From the NCBI GenBank assembly GCA_031002005.1, contig CM061920.1, forward strand, positions 120,270,095-120,334,094: a stretch of DNA of 64,000 bases, written 5' to 3'. The translations under genes were made by a program, and so were the position numbers. Shown in pieces: positions 43,040 to 56,676 of the stretch. Source of the stretch: Vandiemenella viatica. Its lineage: Eukaryota > Arthropoda > Insecta > Orthoptera > Morabidae. Below the pieces are notes generated by a model. It made no database searches. It saw only the letters and a program-made list of their open reading frames with translations, and was not told the DNA's origin. Numbering within the stretch: the stretch's first letter is position 1; the number at the start of each line of letters is the position of its first letter.

Positions 43040-44279
43040 GAACGGGTAAATGCAGAGCTCGCAGAAAACTATGGTGGTAGGCAAAAACTGATTACTAATC
43101 TCATACACTGTTTAGCAGGAAACTAGAAAATTGGGAATGCTAGCAAATAGTTTCCAAGACAGATAAAAGCTTTTATTATTCTGAGAAGTCATGAGAGAGA
43201 TTACAAAAGGGAAGAACTGACAGGTGTAATTACTTTAATTTAAATAAGGGAAGGAGTAATTACTTAATTTAAATAAGGGAAGCTGTATTTCCAGAGGTAT
43301 CACGACCAGGCAAAATAAGTGGAAGAGACTAATAATAATAATAATGAACCATGTTGAGGAACTTTTCAGACTTATTTAAATAACCAGAGGTGTCTGATTA
43401 TTACTGTTACAAGAAAGTATGCTGCTGTGACTACAAAAGATTATTGATAAAACAAATCACTGCAAATAAGACAAATCTAAAATCGAAATCTGGTGTGGAG
43501 TGACAAAGAACATGGCACATGCTCGCAGCCAAAATATTTGAGGGGGGACTAAATGGGAAATTAGAAGTGGGTTGGACATTATCTCAAGCTCAAACCAGGA
43601 TGCCTGGTGTAAAGCCAAACCTTTGTTAGCTGAGTATGTCCCACAGCACAAGTTCGGAGAAAATGCAGCTAACATGAAATCTCTGACAGCACAAACAGCT
43701 AAGCAAGAATTTAATTCTCAGGTATGAGCAACAATGCAATGGTCAGTACCATTCATTCTGACTGATGATTAATTTTTAGTCAGACATGTACAAGGCCCAA
43801 CAATTGCAAGTTAGTTGTGAATTGCTCAATTCAAATGCTACAAAACATTTACCTGTTACACTCACTCAGATCCACTCCAATTACATGTCATTCTACTCAT
43901 GAAGTTTATAGACGTGAAATTTCATTGTTTTGTGTGCTTTTATTCTTCTCTGCCATACTACCATGGTTGTTTGTAAGCAAAGATTTATTTTTCTCTTATC
44001 ATTGATATCCTTGTTTACTGTTACACAAATAAATGCATGGAAAGATTACATTATAAAAGGATTTGATACACATTTCTGCCGGAATGGATCTTGAATGAAA
44101 ACTCATTCATCCTGAATTCTTATCTAGAAATACTGCGTCACACATACACTTAAATTATAAATGTCTCAAATACTACCCAATGGCAAAACTACACCAAAGA
44201 TATGAATTTAGTATTAAATAAAAAGAATTAGAGTTTTTACAAATAAGAATGCTCACATAAAAACTGTGTTTTTCTTCAG
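43040..44279. other. Non-coding DNA, no recognised feature
   Basis: A short AATAATAATAATAATG repeat occurs at 43331. The 72-codon minus frame at 43457-43675 has no recognisable domain. Confidence 0.4.
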
Positions 44280-44289
44280 TCACCCTACT

Positions 44290-44830
44290 TTACAACATAT
44301 TTGGTTCACTTGATGACAAGCTTAGAGATAACCTTGAGTAAAGCATTTCTCAAACTGTACACTTCCTCCCCCATCTCACTGTCATCCACAAATTTCTGAC
44401 CATAAAGCATTCTTTCAAATATCAAAATAAGTGAAAGTCTCAACTGGTGGACATATCAACACCTCAAATTTCAGCCATTAAGTTTACCCACTGTAATTTG
44501 AGCTGTATGGGAGAAGTAGTTGTCATAATGGAGCAACATTCCTTTTGAGAGAAGTCCACAGCATTCTATTAATTAATGTATCAATCATCGGAGTGTTGAC
44601 CATTTTCTTGGTAGTGAACTAATATAAGGCCACTGATGTCCCAACAGATCACAGGCATAACCTTTACTGCCGAAGCCTAGATTTCAAATTTTGAGCCGAG
44701 ATTAATGTTTAATTCTAAGGTGAATTTGTTCTCATTTGCCTATAGTAACAGATACTTGATCATATGTTTATCTTGATCAGTTGCCACAAATCAATAACCC
44801 CCACTGCAGTATTTGTCACTAGCATTTGTC
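44290..44830 (-). pseudogene. mariner-type transposase remnant
   Basis: The minus strand carries KVMPVICWDISGLILVHYQE (about 44660-44607), the second catalytic Asp region of mariner (usually VFWD..G). Then LLHYDNYFSHTAQI (about 44540) corresponds to the H-D-N box with the next catalytic Asp. Near 44405 GQKFVDDSEMGEEVYSLRN corresponds to the C-terminal G.KF.DDEEV segment. Other parts are eroded by stops and frame shifts, and the N-terminal helix-turn-helix was not found. A very old copy. Confidence 0.7.
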
Positions 44831-45372
44831 CCAACTGCAATCCATTCAACACACTCATACGATCTCCTGAGATTCAAATGACAAGTTTCTAGGTGAATCT
44901 CCATTACTTCAGATTCCTGATTTCACATCTTACAATTACAAAAAATGGCCACCTCTTAATTGTTTCCTATACTAGCTACAACAAGGCACACACTTCCTTG
45001 TATGCCACTCCCCCCTCCTAGATTTTTTTTTACATAGCACAGAAGGGTCAAAATTAAAAGATGTAACTTAGGCACCCACTAAAGGGCAACAGAGTTTGTT
45101 ACCCTCAAGAGTCATATTCTCATTGTTAAACCAAACTTTAAGCATTAAATTCGTCACATTACTACAATTAACGTTGTATAACTATTGTTAAAAGGTTAGT
45201 TGAAATAAAGAACATTGTACTTTTTTATTGGGGATTTACAGCTCATCAGTGAAGAGGTCATTAAAGATGGGAAACAATTGTGAGTGAGGAATAAGAATGG
45301 AATCAGCAATGATGTTTATAAAGGAACACAATATTTAGAGATGAACTGAACCAAACACAGGTCCTCCATTTT

Positions 45373-45610
45373 TTCTTATGGCTTTAAGCCTTGTTAACTT
45401 TCACGTTATTAGAGGCAGGAAAGGAGCGGGAGAGGGAGCACAAGGAACGGGAAGGAAATTGACCATTGCCATCAGGAGAAACCATCCCTGCATTAATCGG
45501 TGTGATTAGGGAAACCATGGAAAACTGAAATTAGGATGTCCAGAAAGGAATTTGAACCTCTCTCTTACCAAATGCGAGGCCAGAGAATTACCACTCAACC
45601 AATCACACTG
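45373..45610 (-). mobile_element. Old SINE copy
   Basis: TTATGGCTTTAAGCCTTG, GGGAAACCATGGAAAACTG and GGAATTTGAACCTCTC align with the tail, body and B box of the 17774 SINE family in minus orientation, with many changes. Confidence 0.7.
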
Positions 45611-48058
45611 AGATTCTCCAGAATGTTAGGCATGAATATTAACTCTCAGCCAGCACGCTTCGTCGGGCAATAAAAACTGAAAGCAAATTTATAGTTTTTG
45701 ACTGCATACAGAAATATAAGAAGTTTTCACAGAAAAACATACACAGCAGGGTCACAAATATAACATTTAAATTAAAAAAAAAATATATTACTGTAGGAAC
45801 TCATTTAATTCAATAAAAAATTCATAATAGGATACTCCTGACAAAAAAGAACAGAAATATTTTACACACACACACATATTTGTACTCCATATTGAGAAAT
45901 TCCACACTTTGGCAAGAAAAACAAGCATTCAGATTAAAATATTAAATATCTAGGGTGTTATCACTATTTATGCTCTATGAAGTTCTAATGCAGTACAACA
46001 GAAAATTCAAATAAAAATAAAAGAAAGTAATCCACTCACTGGCCAAACTCAAAAGCAAAGGGGGAAAAACAAGAAACAAATACACAATATTAGGGTGACA
46101 CTTGAATTGACTGTTATCCACTTACATCTCTTATGTATGTTTAGCACAGCAAGTCTTTATTATAATAATTGAATGACTTTATTTAGATTAATTCAGCTGT
46201 CTATCCACTCTACACTCCATCCCACACTGCTCTGGGATTTGTGAGAGATGAAAGTAACAGACAAACGTCAATGGAAGAAAATATTACAATAGTGGCTAAT
46301 ACATCTGCTTACGAGAAATAATATATTGAAAGTACCAAACAGTTAAATTTTTTCAAGTCCAGTTTATCATCTTCATATACTACAACTTAACTCTAAAAAG
46401 TGGTATAGGAAATCAAGTACCAAATATCTGATACTAAAAATGACAGGATATTATTATAAACATAAAATGAAAAAATATATAAAAAGGGGATTAAATAAAA
46501 AATATTGAGAACAGACTCAGGAATTGCTTCCTGTTCAGAGTAACAGGTATCTTATCCAGTTCAAAAAGCTGATGAAAGACCAGTGTCTTATGCACTAACT
46601 CTTGGTGTCCTTGTGTGCAGAAGCTATAGTTGCAGACTACTGCATTGCAGCAGAGTCTGACCACTGAGAGTTCATTTTTATTCCCCTTTTCATATTTCTT
46701 TATTTTACAGTTCACTTGGCTTCTAATGAATATTTTATGTTATACAGTGCCTTTATGTTCTCTTAGTATCCCTATTAAATATTGTTTGTCAGGTTCGTTG
46801 CAACTTTGTCCTAGTTAGTAGTGATGTTTTAAATATATAGTAATAAACCATTTAATCTAGTACATTTAAATACAATCTGAAAAAGAAACTAATAACTTTA
46901 AAAGACAACTTAAATTAATTTAAACTGTATTTGGTACATTTAACAGGACAGTATTTTGTAATCTGACATGTTGCAAACTGATTTAATTTCAAGATTCAAA
47001 GGAAAAAATTTCAGATGGTAACCATGACTAATATAATGAAGTCAGTTTAAAAAATGTTCACTCTAATTTAGTTTGTTATATATGACAATATGTAACTATA
47101 CAGTTACCAATGTAAATTTCAATGCTCTATATCATACAAAACAGTTAAAAGTTGTTATATTTGACTAAATTTTTGTGGCTGCTAAGTCAAAACAGAAATA
47201 ACGAGAAGATATGTTAACTGTTTTAAATTAATGAGTTTACAATTCTAACACTATAATGGAGTAGTAAACTAAAAAAAAAAGGGGGGGACGAGTGGAAAAT
47301 ACCTACTATACAAAAATAAATTTTCATAATTTATTCCCAGGTGGGGGAGAGGGGGGAAGGATAGGTTGTGAGAGGGGAAGGACTGACTTCAAAATTGTAT
47401 GTTTTATTTACTGTCTGACAAGGCTAAGTGACTACCCAAAATATTGTAGTTATATTTTTGCGCAGTATCACAGACTTCCGAATTCAGCACTGGTAACTGA
47501 TGGTTTCATCTACATCCTTGTTTGAATTTATATTGTGTTGGGTTTCTTTAGATATTAATATAGTACTAAATTAGTTCTAATATAGTTCTATCCAACTAAA
47601 ACGATTATGATTTACTGTCAGAGCTGAAAAATAATATGCACAGCAATGGCTGAAAATTAAACAATACAAGTACTTGAAAAACAAATTGTAAACGTATATG
47701 ATGAGTTTACAAGGCAAATCTATGTTAAGTATAGTGTACAACAAATATGAGACTATGTAACACTACTGAAGGTAACGACAACAATAACACACAATCAGCC
47801 AGTCAATCAACACTTTAAATCAAACAAATAACAAAACAAAAGAACATAATAAGGACATTAATATTTGTACTTTTCACAGTTTTTTCTTCTTCTTCATTTT
47901 ACTGCAGTTTTCTGCTCATCACTTGAATGATAGCAGAATAGGCAATAGTTCTGACAACTGTGACATTTTGAGCTCTTCAACTAAAAGCTTCCTCAAAAGA
48001 ACTCTCCTTAGAACAGTTATGTTCCAATTCTGTGGATTTTTTGTAGGCAGCTTTAATT
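45611..48058. other. AT-rich non-coding DNA
   Basis: No TE or gene motif recognised. A minus-strand frame at 47919-48058 (WNITVLRRVLLRKLLVEE, then LKMSQLSELLPIL) runs into the gap and could be an exon end, but I cannot assign it. Confidence 0.35.
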
Positions 48059-49058
48059 NNNNNNNNNNNNNNNNNNNNNNNNNNNNNNNNNNNNNNNNNN
48101 NNNNNNNNNNNNNNNNNNNNNNNNNNNNNNNNNNNNNNNNNNNNNNNNNNNNNNNNNNNNNNNNNNNNNNNNNNNNNNNNNNNNNNNNNNNNNNNNNNNN
48201 NNNNNNNNNNNNNNNNNNNNNNNNNNNNNNNNNNNNNNNNNNNNNNNNNNNNNNNNNNNNNNNNNNNNNNNNNNNNNNNNNNNNNNNNNNNNNNNNNNNN
48301 NNNNNNNNNNNNNNNNNNNNNNNNNNNNNNNNNNNNNNNNNNNNNNNNNNNNNNNNNNNNNNNNNNNNNNNNNNNNNNNNNNNNNNNNNNNNNNNNNNNN
48401 NNNNNNNNNNNNNNNNNNNNNNNNNNNNNNNNNNNNNNNNNNNNNNNNNNNNNNNNNNNNNNNNNNNNNNNNNNNNNNNNNNNNNNNNNNNNNNNNNNNN
48501 NNNNNNNNNNNNNNNNNNNNNNNNNNNNNNNNNNNNNNNNNNNNNNNNNNNNNNNNNNNNNNNNNNNNNNNNNNNNNNNNNNNNNNNNNNNNNNNNNNNN
48601 NNNNNNNNNNNNNNNNNNNNNNNNNNNNNNNNNNNNNNNNNNNNNNNNNNNNNNNNNNNNNNNNNNNNNNNNNNNNNNNNNNNNNNNNNNNNNNNNNNNN
48701 NNNNNNNNNNNNNNNNNNNNNNNNNNNNNNNNNNNNNNNNNNNNNNNNNNNNNNNNNNNNNNNNNNNNNNNNNNNNNNNNNNNNNNNNNNNNNNNNNNNN
48801 NNNNNNNNNNNNNNNNNNNNNNNNNNNNNNNNNNNNNNNNNNNNNNNNNNNNNNNNNNNNNNNNNNNNNNNNNNNNNNNNNNNNNNNNNNNNNNNNNNNN
48901 NNNNNNNNNNNNNNNNNNNNNNNNNNNNNNNNNNNNNNNNNNNNNNNNNNNNNNNNNNNNNNNNNNNNNNNNNNNNNNNNNNNNNNNNNNNNNNNNNNNN
49001 NNNNNNNNNNNNNNNNNNNNNNNNNNNNNNNNNNNNNNNNNNNNNNNNNNNNNNNNNN
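48059..49058. other. Assembly gap of exactly 1000 N
   Basis: All N. Copy 2 of the duplicated segment starts at the first base after it. Confidence 0.99.
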
Positions 49059-50950
49059 AATCAGAACCACAGAACGTCCGGCGTATTTCATATAATCATA
49101 CAACTCCTAAAAATTCCGCGATAAAGAAACTTAACCGCTCAGCTACCAGAGTGCCTTGTTTTGAAAAATACATGTGCCAAGTACTATCAAACTCGAATAA
49201 AAACTGTGGGTTTGTTTAAAGATCATTTGAAAAAATTGAGGGTATATGGGGGAAGATTGGATTTTTTTTTGCCAGAAACCTTTCTAGGCACGCACACAAT
49301 AACTCACCAAAGATTCATCGCAATCAGATGAATGGTATAGGAACGCATAGAAGGCGAACAAACAACCAACAATCAAACAAACATTGATTTATATATACGA
49401 GATACAAGTATAATCTATACTTTCACTGCGTCCAAGCACAACACGTCATACTTATAGCTACAGATATACTGCATTACAGCATGTTGGTGTCGCGAACTCA
49501 TAGGTTTTTACCCATCCAACGCGCAACACGTCATAGCATGTCGGTGACGTCAACTCATAGATTTACTCCCATCCAAAAATCGCCTAACACGCCTGTAGAA
49601 GTTTTCGCTTAAAAAAAAAAAAATGTTCAGGCCTTCCGTCGAGGAAAGTAAATAGGTTCTCCGTACCCTAAAGACAATAAAATGCAGCTGGACGCACCAA
49701 AACCCTTTCATCAGCAGTAAGAGGTTGACTGATGGTCTCATTATAGCAACCAATTCTAGTACTGTTTTCTTTGTTGTTTTTATTTTGTTTATATATGGCT
49801 GGCCCTTTTACTGTCAACGTTCTTACTTTATTTTGCTGTCTTACAGACAGCAGATGTTTTTATTTTTTGTATTTTAAACTTCGTTAGCTTCCTTACAGCC
49901 AGCCAGGCTTTTGAATGTTTTATTGTGCTTTAAAACTGGTTAACCTCTTAACAGCCAACCATATATTGCCGGAGAATTTTGCGTTTTTTGGCCTATTTAC
50001 ATCCAAACGTTTTACTGTCTTGCCGTATTATGCTGTCTGTATGGATGACCTACTTACAATCAGTCATACAGAAGCAATTTAGTACAAGATGTGAGTAATG
50101 CTGCCACACAGGTTTATTGTAGGACGCTAATGACCTAAGCCGTCGAAACTAAAAAACAACAACAGGAGCATTGAAGTGGGAAGAAATGCTCTGAGACGAT
50201 ATTTATACATAAAGGAATAATGGGTATAATATGCCCACCACTCTGCAAAGGGAGGAGGGTAGCAGCAACAAAAGTATAATCCACAAAAACACAAAAAGAG
50301 AACCAATACTTAGGGCCATAACCTTTTTCAAGAAAATAGAAACATGTGACTGAGCTCGCGCTAGTGCCTACGATGATACGATCGACATAACCACATGTTT
50401 GATGGATTTGACGGTTGGAGGTGGTGAAGGTAACAGAAGTAAAATCTTAGGAAATATTGATTCCGGGAATGAAGTTAGTAAAAATAAAAAAGGGCACATG
50501 TAAAAGAGAGAAAAAATTCATTTGAAAATGATAAATGCAAAAAATAAATAAATAAAACATTATAACATGTTGGCAAGTATGATATACAGTACGAGGGTGA
50601 GTGAAGCCGGGAATTATATATAATTGAGGTTTTGGGTATATCTGGTCTCCAGGTCAATTCCCACCTACGGAGTTTGGAATGGAAAGTGGTATCAAGGGTT
50701 ACTCTAATGACTCTGACTGTGAAACAATGATTCAAGAAACGAGTTTTGTAAAAGCTGCCATGGTTAGCAACTGGATGATCTTCATCTTGGGAGTAAAACT
50801 GTTCGTCCGTGTTCGAGGTGCGGCTGATGTAAGAAATTTGGAAATGGACTCAAGAGAGCTGGTATATGAGATGGGATGTGGTATGGGTGGCATGGCTTTT
50901 GATGAGTAATGTTTCGCCAGTAGCAGGGTTACTAAAGGTTGTGGTGGGTG

Positions 50951-51080
50951 CAGGGCCAGCTTATGGAATTTCGGGGCCCCCTGCGAAGTTTGATTTCGGG
51001 GCCCCCTACTTCTTTTCTAGATGTAATTTTGCCTACACTTATGATAAATTTCGTGATTTTATATACACATATATACATAC

Positions 51081-51157
<77 letters not shown>

Positions 51158-51804
51158 CTGTGTGGAGAGCTCAAAAACGATTAAAGAGTATTGCACGGGA
51201 TCAACTTCGCCGAGTCTTTGGTATTTTATCAATGCATCTCATATGGATCTCCAAACTACTGTCACTTTCATGTCTGGCTAAGCCTTGCTGCCCATTGTGT
51301 CAAATGAAATTGTTTTTGTATTCAATTTTATAGCTATTATATTATAATGCACTTTTTGTATACAAAATTTCTTTTCTTGCCTTCTTTGCTAGTACATATG
51401 GGTCTTTGGGGCTGGAGACACGTGAGCAGGCATACACATTGTAATTCAATAACTTTTTATACGAAAGGTCAGAAGGTGAATGAATTTATTCTAACGAAAT
51501 TAAATAAATTGCTAAAACAGGTTCAGAGCAATACACATCTTTAAATATATAGGCCTACTGTAATTATATCAGATACGACTTTCTCAAAACTGAATCTGAT
51601 GAAGGAATCTCTTGGAACTCCACTCTTCAGAAACGTTTATTGTGAACGCAGCTTGTTAACATTCTAAATTTGTAGATTATTTATTTTAGCTGGAAAATTG
51701 TTCGTTAAGTAAGGACAAATTTTGAAGGTGATCATGGCGGGGCCCCTTCAAGCTAGGAGCCCCCCCGCGACTGCGGTTCTTGCGGTAGTCTTAAACCGGC
51801 CCTG
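50951..51804. mobile_element. Non-autonomous hAT element with 8-bp target duplication
   Basis: CAGGGCCAGCTTATGG at the left and the complement of CAGGGCCGGTTTAAG at the right are typical hAT termini. Flanks GGTGGGTG (50943-50950) and GGTGGATG (51805-51812) agree in 7 of 8 bases. The element includes an (AT)n/(GT)n tract at 51083-51153 and no transposase. Confidence 0.82.
51083..51153. repeat. (AT)n followed by (GT)n microsatellite
   Basis: Pure dinucleotide runs. The same site in copy 1 (about 35005-35041) is much shorter. Confidence 0.95.
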
Positions 51805-52645
51805 GGTGGATGGATGCATGTTGCTCGTTTTTGCAACGACGTCTGTTACAAGTGAAGGAGCCGTAGGGTGGTATAGGGGTATTAGAGCGTTAGTATTTGT
51901 GCACAAGTATATTTTTTAGTTTAGGTGACTGGCTGAAGGTAACAATGGGTGTGGTGTTAAGGATAGTGGGGATAATTCGATTAATTTCTGGAAACATCGT
52001 AGCCACAATGAATAATCTGGTTTAGTGATTTCCGGCCCAGGAGAGAACAGGGTGAGAAAAATAAGATTAGGGTTAGCTTTGGGTTGTGTGTGCGTCAGTG
52101 AGATGGGCTCGGCATATCTGTTTATGGACCAATTCCGGGCGATAATTTAAGTGCTATGGTCAGGTTGTTGGAGTAAAAGGATTCTTTGGTGAGTGGTGGG
52201 TACAATTTATCTTTCCTTTCCATAAAAACATCGCTTCCTACTCTAGTGTTGCTGAGATGTTCTCATTTTCAAGATGACAGCATTAGTCGATGTACAATGA
52301 TATTCTGCCCGGAAAAGTTGAAGAAACTGTTATTGATGAAACTTAGATATTAACAAAGTCACACATCAATATTCGGTGCAGTATGCAACAACACTGCCTG
52401 GACATGGGTTGCCTCAGGTACTCGTCTGCAAAAAATAATCGACGAACTTTGGCTGATATATAAAACCTTCTATATAACTTCATTGAAGTCTGGAAAGTAG
52501 GCCTATATAACTTATTTGCACAATGACTTTTTCTAGAACTGCTTAAAACCTGATGTAGGAAAGAAGAAGATTCTCTTTCTCATTGACTCCTGGGGAGTAT
52601 AGACGAAACCTGAAACATACTATGATTTTTTTTTTACTATGATGA

Positions 52646-53244
52646 GAAAATGCCTAATATCACATTTAAAAGGAAATTCCTTCAAAGTGTACTCCCTTGG
52701 AGTAGCACTGTATTTCCTCTTCTACAGGGGAATGAAAAATTTAATCAAGCGCCTATAAATTTACCCTTGTTTGATTGAATGCCAACGAAAAATTAATTGT
52801 TGTGAAGAGTGGATTAAAATACAATAAAATAGTACAGCAACTGTTTTCTCAGATCTTTAAAACTATGGAGAGGGCTATAGGCCAACCAAGTTTATTTTTC
52901 AATAGGTTGACTCAAAACAACGTGCTAATGCAAACAAATTTCATTTATTAGGTGTGGTAATCGCAAAAACATTGTTGTTTGAATGTTTCATGATAAATAT
53001 CATCCTGCTGGACTACTTGGAAGTAATAGGGATCTGTATAAATAAATCAGTATTGATAACAACTAAAATTTTGGTACGTAAATTGTTACATTAAAAAACA
53101 ACTGAAAGAGGATTAAAAAGAAGGAATGACGAAATGTAAACAGTATCACAAATTCTGTTAATTTAAATTACTTTTTAATCTTATATATTTATAAAATAGA
53201 CGCGTGTTTTCCTATATTTCACTTTTCAGCCACCACTCCCTAGC
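52646..53244. other. Non-coding AT-rich DNA
   Basis: Nothing recognised. Confidence 0.4.
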
Positions 53245-53365
53245 ACAGATCACTGGTCTTTGTGTGTGGAAGTAGCATGGAATTTCCTGTCGTGCGCAAC
53301 GTTGACCGAATGTCGATAGCTTTGGGGATGTGGGAGATATGATGATTAAAGTTGGTCAATGCAGG
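53245..53365 (+). repeat. Satellite unit, left remnant of the array
   Basis: AGATCACTGGTCTTTGTGTG and GATGTGGGAGATATGATG match the about 190-bp units at 55363-56676. The unit is cut by the hAT insertion and continues at 55363. Confidence 0.85.
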
Positions 53366-55353
53366 AGACTTGCGCATAATAGTTCGCGAAGGGGAGCGCT
53401 CAGTTTAGTTCGCAGTTCTCTCGCGAACTAGTTCGCTCTTTTAGTTCGTTAGTTCACGTCTCGAATTCAGAGAAACAGATCGTTCGCTCGCCTTGCTACC
53501 ACTACGGCACCTGCTATTTTGTTATGTCTGTTTTGTTGGGACATTACTTAATCATTTTTTTTTCGTTTCTAAATGGAATTTAATATGACCTTCTTAACAA
53601 ATGTTATTACTTAATAATAGCCGTTTCAAATGACATTAGCGTGATCAATGGCTGCCGATAAACCAAAGTCCTCATTGTCCTATGCACAAATGGGTAAATT
53701 GAATAAGTGTTCTGTTTTTACTGGTATGCACTTATGCAGTCTCCCGCAAACCGACGAGGTATCTCCATCCAGCGTTGCCAAATTCAGCAGAAGCACCCTT
53801 CCACACTGTCCTCCGATATAACAGAAAGTGTAGTGTAGTTCAAATACCGTTTATGCTACAATCAGTGCTGAAGAAAGGTATGTTTGCTAGCGCATCTGTC
53901 TTTACTTCGTTTTTGTTTTGTTAATCATTTTCACATGGAAGCTGTTCTTTCTTTTGATATTTAATTAAATTGCATTGATAATGGAAAGTGGTAGAAATAA
54001 CGAAAGTGCATCAATTTCCAGTGAATTGGAAGGCATTGAGCAATTATTTTATTAGTGTAGGGGAGGATGATCCAACACAAATTCAAAATATTTTGGTGAC
54101 GAACGAAACTGATGAAGACATAAACGTTAAAATCTTTTTTAATTTCGCGAGCCATTTCTTTACGTAACTTTCACAAAGCTGTTAAACAACTGAAAGGTAT
54201 TAACGTCATAGACTGAGATAAGTACTATATTCTGTCAACTTTAAAATCAGCGCTAGAAAAATGTAAAAGGACTGTTTCTTTCGTTTAGAAAACAATAAAA
54301 AGTTCTTAGAAGCCAAATTCTCCACAGAAAGTGATAATATTAAAAATAATGTTCTAGTATTCGTCGATAAATGGTTAGATTTTAATGAAAGCAGTTGGCT
54401 ATACAAAATCCAAAAATTAAATTCAAAACACGAGGTTTCATTTGACGATTGTAAAACAATATTAGAGGTTCTAAATTTACGAGAAAAGATGAGTATCGAA
54501 GTGAACGAACTTTACTCTGAAATAACAATATTTCACGAATCTAGGTAAAAGTAAAAGCACTATTTCATTAATAAAAAAAATGAGCTTTTGATCGGTATTA
54601 ATTTAAGAACTGAAAGCGATAAAGAATATGACAGTTTTACTGTATTCAAAAAATTGTTAAAGATGCAAGAAGTACAAAAAAAATATAGCTTAAAAAATAA
54701 AATAGCAATAAACATACCTTTTGTCCTTTTCTAATCTTTCGTAAAATATTATATTTTTGAAGTGTACTGTATTTTTATAGGTTTTTCTAAAAAAAAACTA
54801 CTACCATCAACCGAAAAAATGTTGGTAATCCTAGCGGTGAATGGTGCTAGTTCACGACCGGTAGCGCTCAGTTTAGTTCGCGACCGGCAGTGCTCTGTTT
54901 AGTTCGCAGCTCCTTAGCGAACCAGGTCGCTCCCCTCTCGAATTCCAGAAAGACAGCTCGTTCGCTCGCTTTGCTGGCACTACCGCACGCACTCTCTTCT
55001 TTGTAATGGTCGTTGTGGTTATCGATATTATGTTTTAATTGTTAATGGGATCAAAGTGTATTTTGTTTTCACATTCCGTGTTAAATTTACGTTTGTGACT
55101 TCTGTAATAATTATTAATGCTGAACAGTAGTTTTTCTTTTTTTTCTTTTCTTTTTATATCTGTGTCTTCAGTGAAATGTGTCCATAGGGAACTGTGTTTC
55201 CTATTAGATAATAACCTAAAACAAAAGTCGGTCTTCGGGAAAGGATCGAACGAACTAACGAACTAAGTAGCGAGAGATCTGGGAACTAGTTCGCGTAGTT
55301 CGCCTGTGGGAGCGCTCTTCCGAACTAGTTCGTTCGTGAACTACACAAGACTA
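53366..55353. mobile_element. hAT transposon inserted in the satellite array
   Basis: CAATGCAGG occurs at 53357-53365 and again at 55354-55362, an 8-9 bp target duplication. Ends are related inverted sequences (AGACTTGCGCATAATAGTTCG left; complement of TAGTCTTGTGTAGTTCACG right). Subterminal AGTTCGCGAA/GAACTAGTTCG palindromes cluster at 53383-53470, 54849-54960 and 55230-55345. Confidence 0.88.
53648..54690 (+). pseudogene. Eroded hAT transposase inside the 53366 element
   Basis: MAADKPKSSLSYAQMGKLNK at 53648 may be the start. Later pieces in shifting frames are KFSTESDNIKNNVLVFVDKW, LDFNESSWLYKIQKLNSKHE and VSFDDCKTILEVLNLREKMS with VNELYSEITIF. The latter resemble the helical C-terminal half of hAT transposases. 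No catalytic residue can be placed with confidence and many stops are present. The assignment rests mainly on the termini and target duplication of the element. Confidence 0.55.
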
Positions 55354-56676
55354 CAATGCAGGGGGTTTTCATATTTCGATACAAATTTGTGTCTCCTTAT
55401 ACTTCTCTTACGTGCCACAAGTACATAGCATAGACCATTCGTGTTTTTGTGTGGTAGTAGAATCGTATCTCCTGTCGTGCACTATGGTTATTAGATGTCG
55501 GTAGCTATGGGGGTGTGGTAGATATGGGGGTTGAAAGTGGTCCACTTGCGGCAATTTCATATTTCTGCCAAAGACGCATGTGTCTTGGTGTATCACTTTT
55601 CAGCCAAAACTATGAAGCATAGATCACTGATCTTTGTGTGTGGTAGTAACACAGAGTCACCTTTCGATCACAACGTTGGCCGAATTTCAGTAACTGTGGG
55701 AGTGTGGGAGATATGGTGGTTGAAAGTGGCCGATCAAGGATATTTTCGCATTTCGACCAAAGACATGTGTCTCCGCATACAAGTATGTCACTTTACTGCC
55801 ACAACTACATAGCATAGCGCATTCGTGTTTGTGTGTGGTAGTAGAATCGTGTCTCCTGTCGTGCACTATGGTTGTTACATGTCGGTAGCTATGGGGGTGT
55901 GGGAGATATGGGGGTTGAAAGTGGTCGACCTGCGGCAATTTCATATTTCTGCCAAAGACGCATGTGTCTTGGTGCATCACTTGGTGCAAACCTATGAAGC
56001 GTAGATCACTAGTCATTGTGTGTGGTAGTAACACAGTCACCTTTCGATCACAACGTTGGCCGAATTTCAGTAACTGTGGGAGTGTGGGAGATATGGTGGT
56101 TGAAAGTGGCGGATCAAGGATATTTTCGTATTTCCACCAAAGACATGTGTCTCCGCATACAAGTATGTCACTTTACTGCCACAACTACATAGCATAGCGC
56201 ATTCGTGTTTGTGTGTGGTAGTAGAATCGTGTCTCCTGTCGTGCACTATGGTTGTTACATGTCGGTAGCTATGGGGGTGTGGGAGATATGGGGGTTGAAA
56301 GTGGTCGACCTGCGGCAATTTCATATTTCTGCCAAAGACGCATGTGTCTTGGTGCACCACTTGGTGCAAACCTATGAAGCGTAGATCACTAGTCATTGTG
56401 TGTGGTAGTAACACAGAGTCACCTTTCGATCACAACGTTGGCCGAATTTCAGTAACTGTGGGAGTGTGGGAGATATGGTGGTTGAAAGTGGCCGATCAAG
56501 GATATTTTCGTATTTCGACCAAAGACATGTGTCTCCGCATATGTCACTTTTCTGCCATAACTACATAGCATAGAGCATTGGTGTTTGTGTGTGGTAGTAA
56601 TATCTTGTCTCCTATCGTGCACAATGGTGGTTAGATGTCGGTAGCAATGGGGGTGTGGGAGTAATGAGGGTTGAAA
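55354..56676 (+). repeat. Satellite array, units of about 190 bp arranged as about 375-bp dimers
   Basis: GTGTGTGGTAGTA, GTGGGAGATATG and TTGAAAGTGG recur about every 190 bp. Alternate units (CCTGTCGTGCACTATGG versus CCTTTCGATCACAACG) form a higher-order repeat of about 375 bp, for example 55834 and 56208. Short open frames here are by-products of the repeats. Confidence 0.93.

Larger units (their letters stand above)
49059..52645 (+). repeat. Duplicated segment, copy 2 (compact)
   Basis: Collinear with 28238-30090 and 34896-36525. It ends at CTATGATGA (52645), the point where copy 1 meets the Gypsy 5' LTR, then continues GAAAATGCC as unrelated single-copy-looking DNA. Confidence 0.9.

Noticed and set aside
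47919..49103. Reading frames of about 390 codons across the second N gap
   Set aside because: Same artefact. The two sides of the gap are also unrelated (single-copy DNA versus duplicated segment).
55408..56568. Several 62-117 codon frames resembling one another (e.g. VHQDTCVFGRNMKLPQVDHF)
   Set aside because: They are reading frames within the tandem satellite, repeated because the DNA repeats, with no start context or domain.
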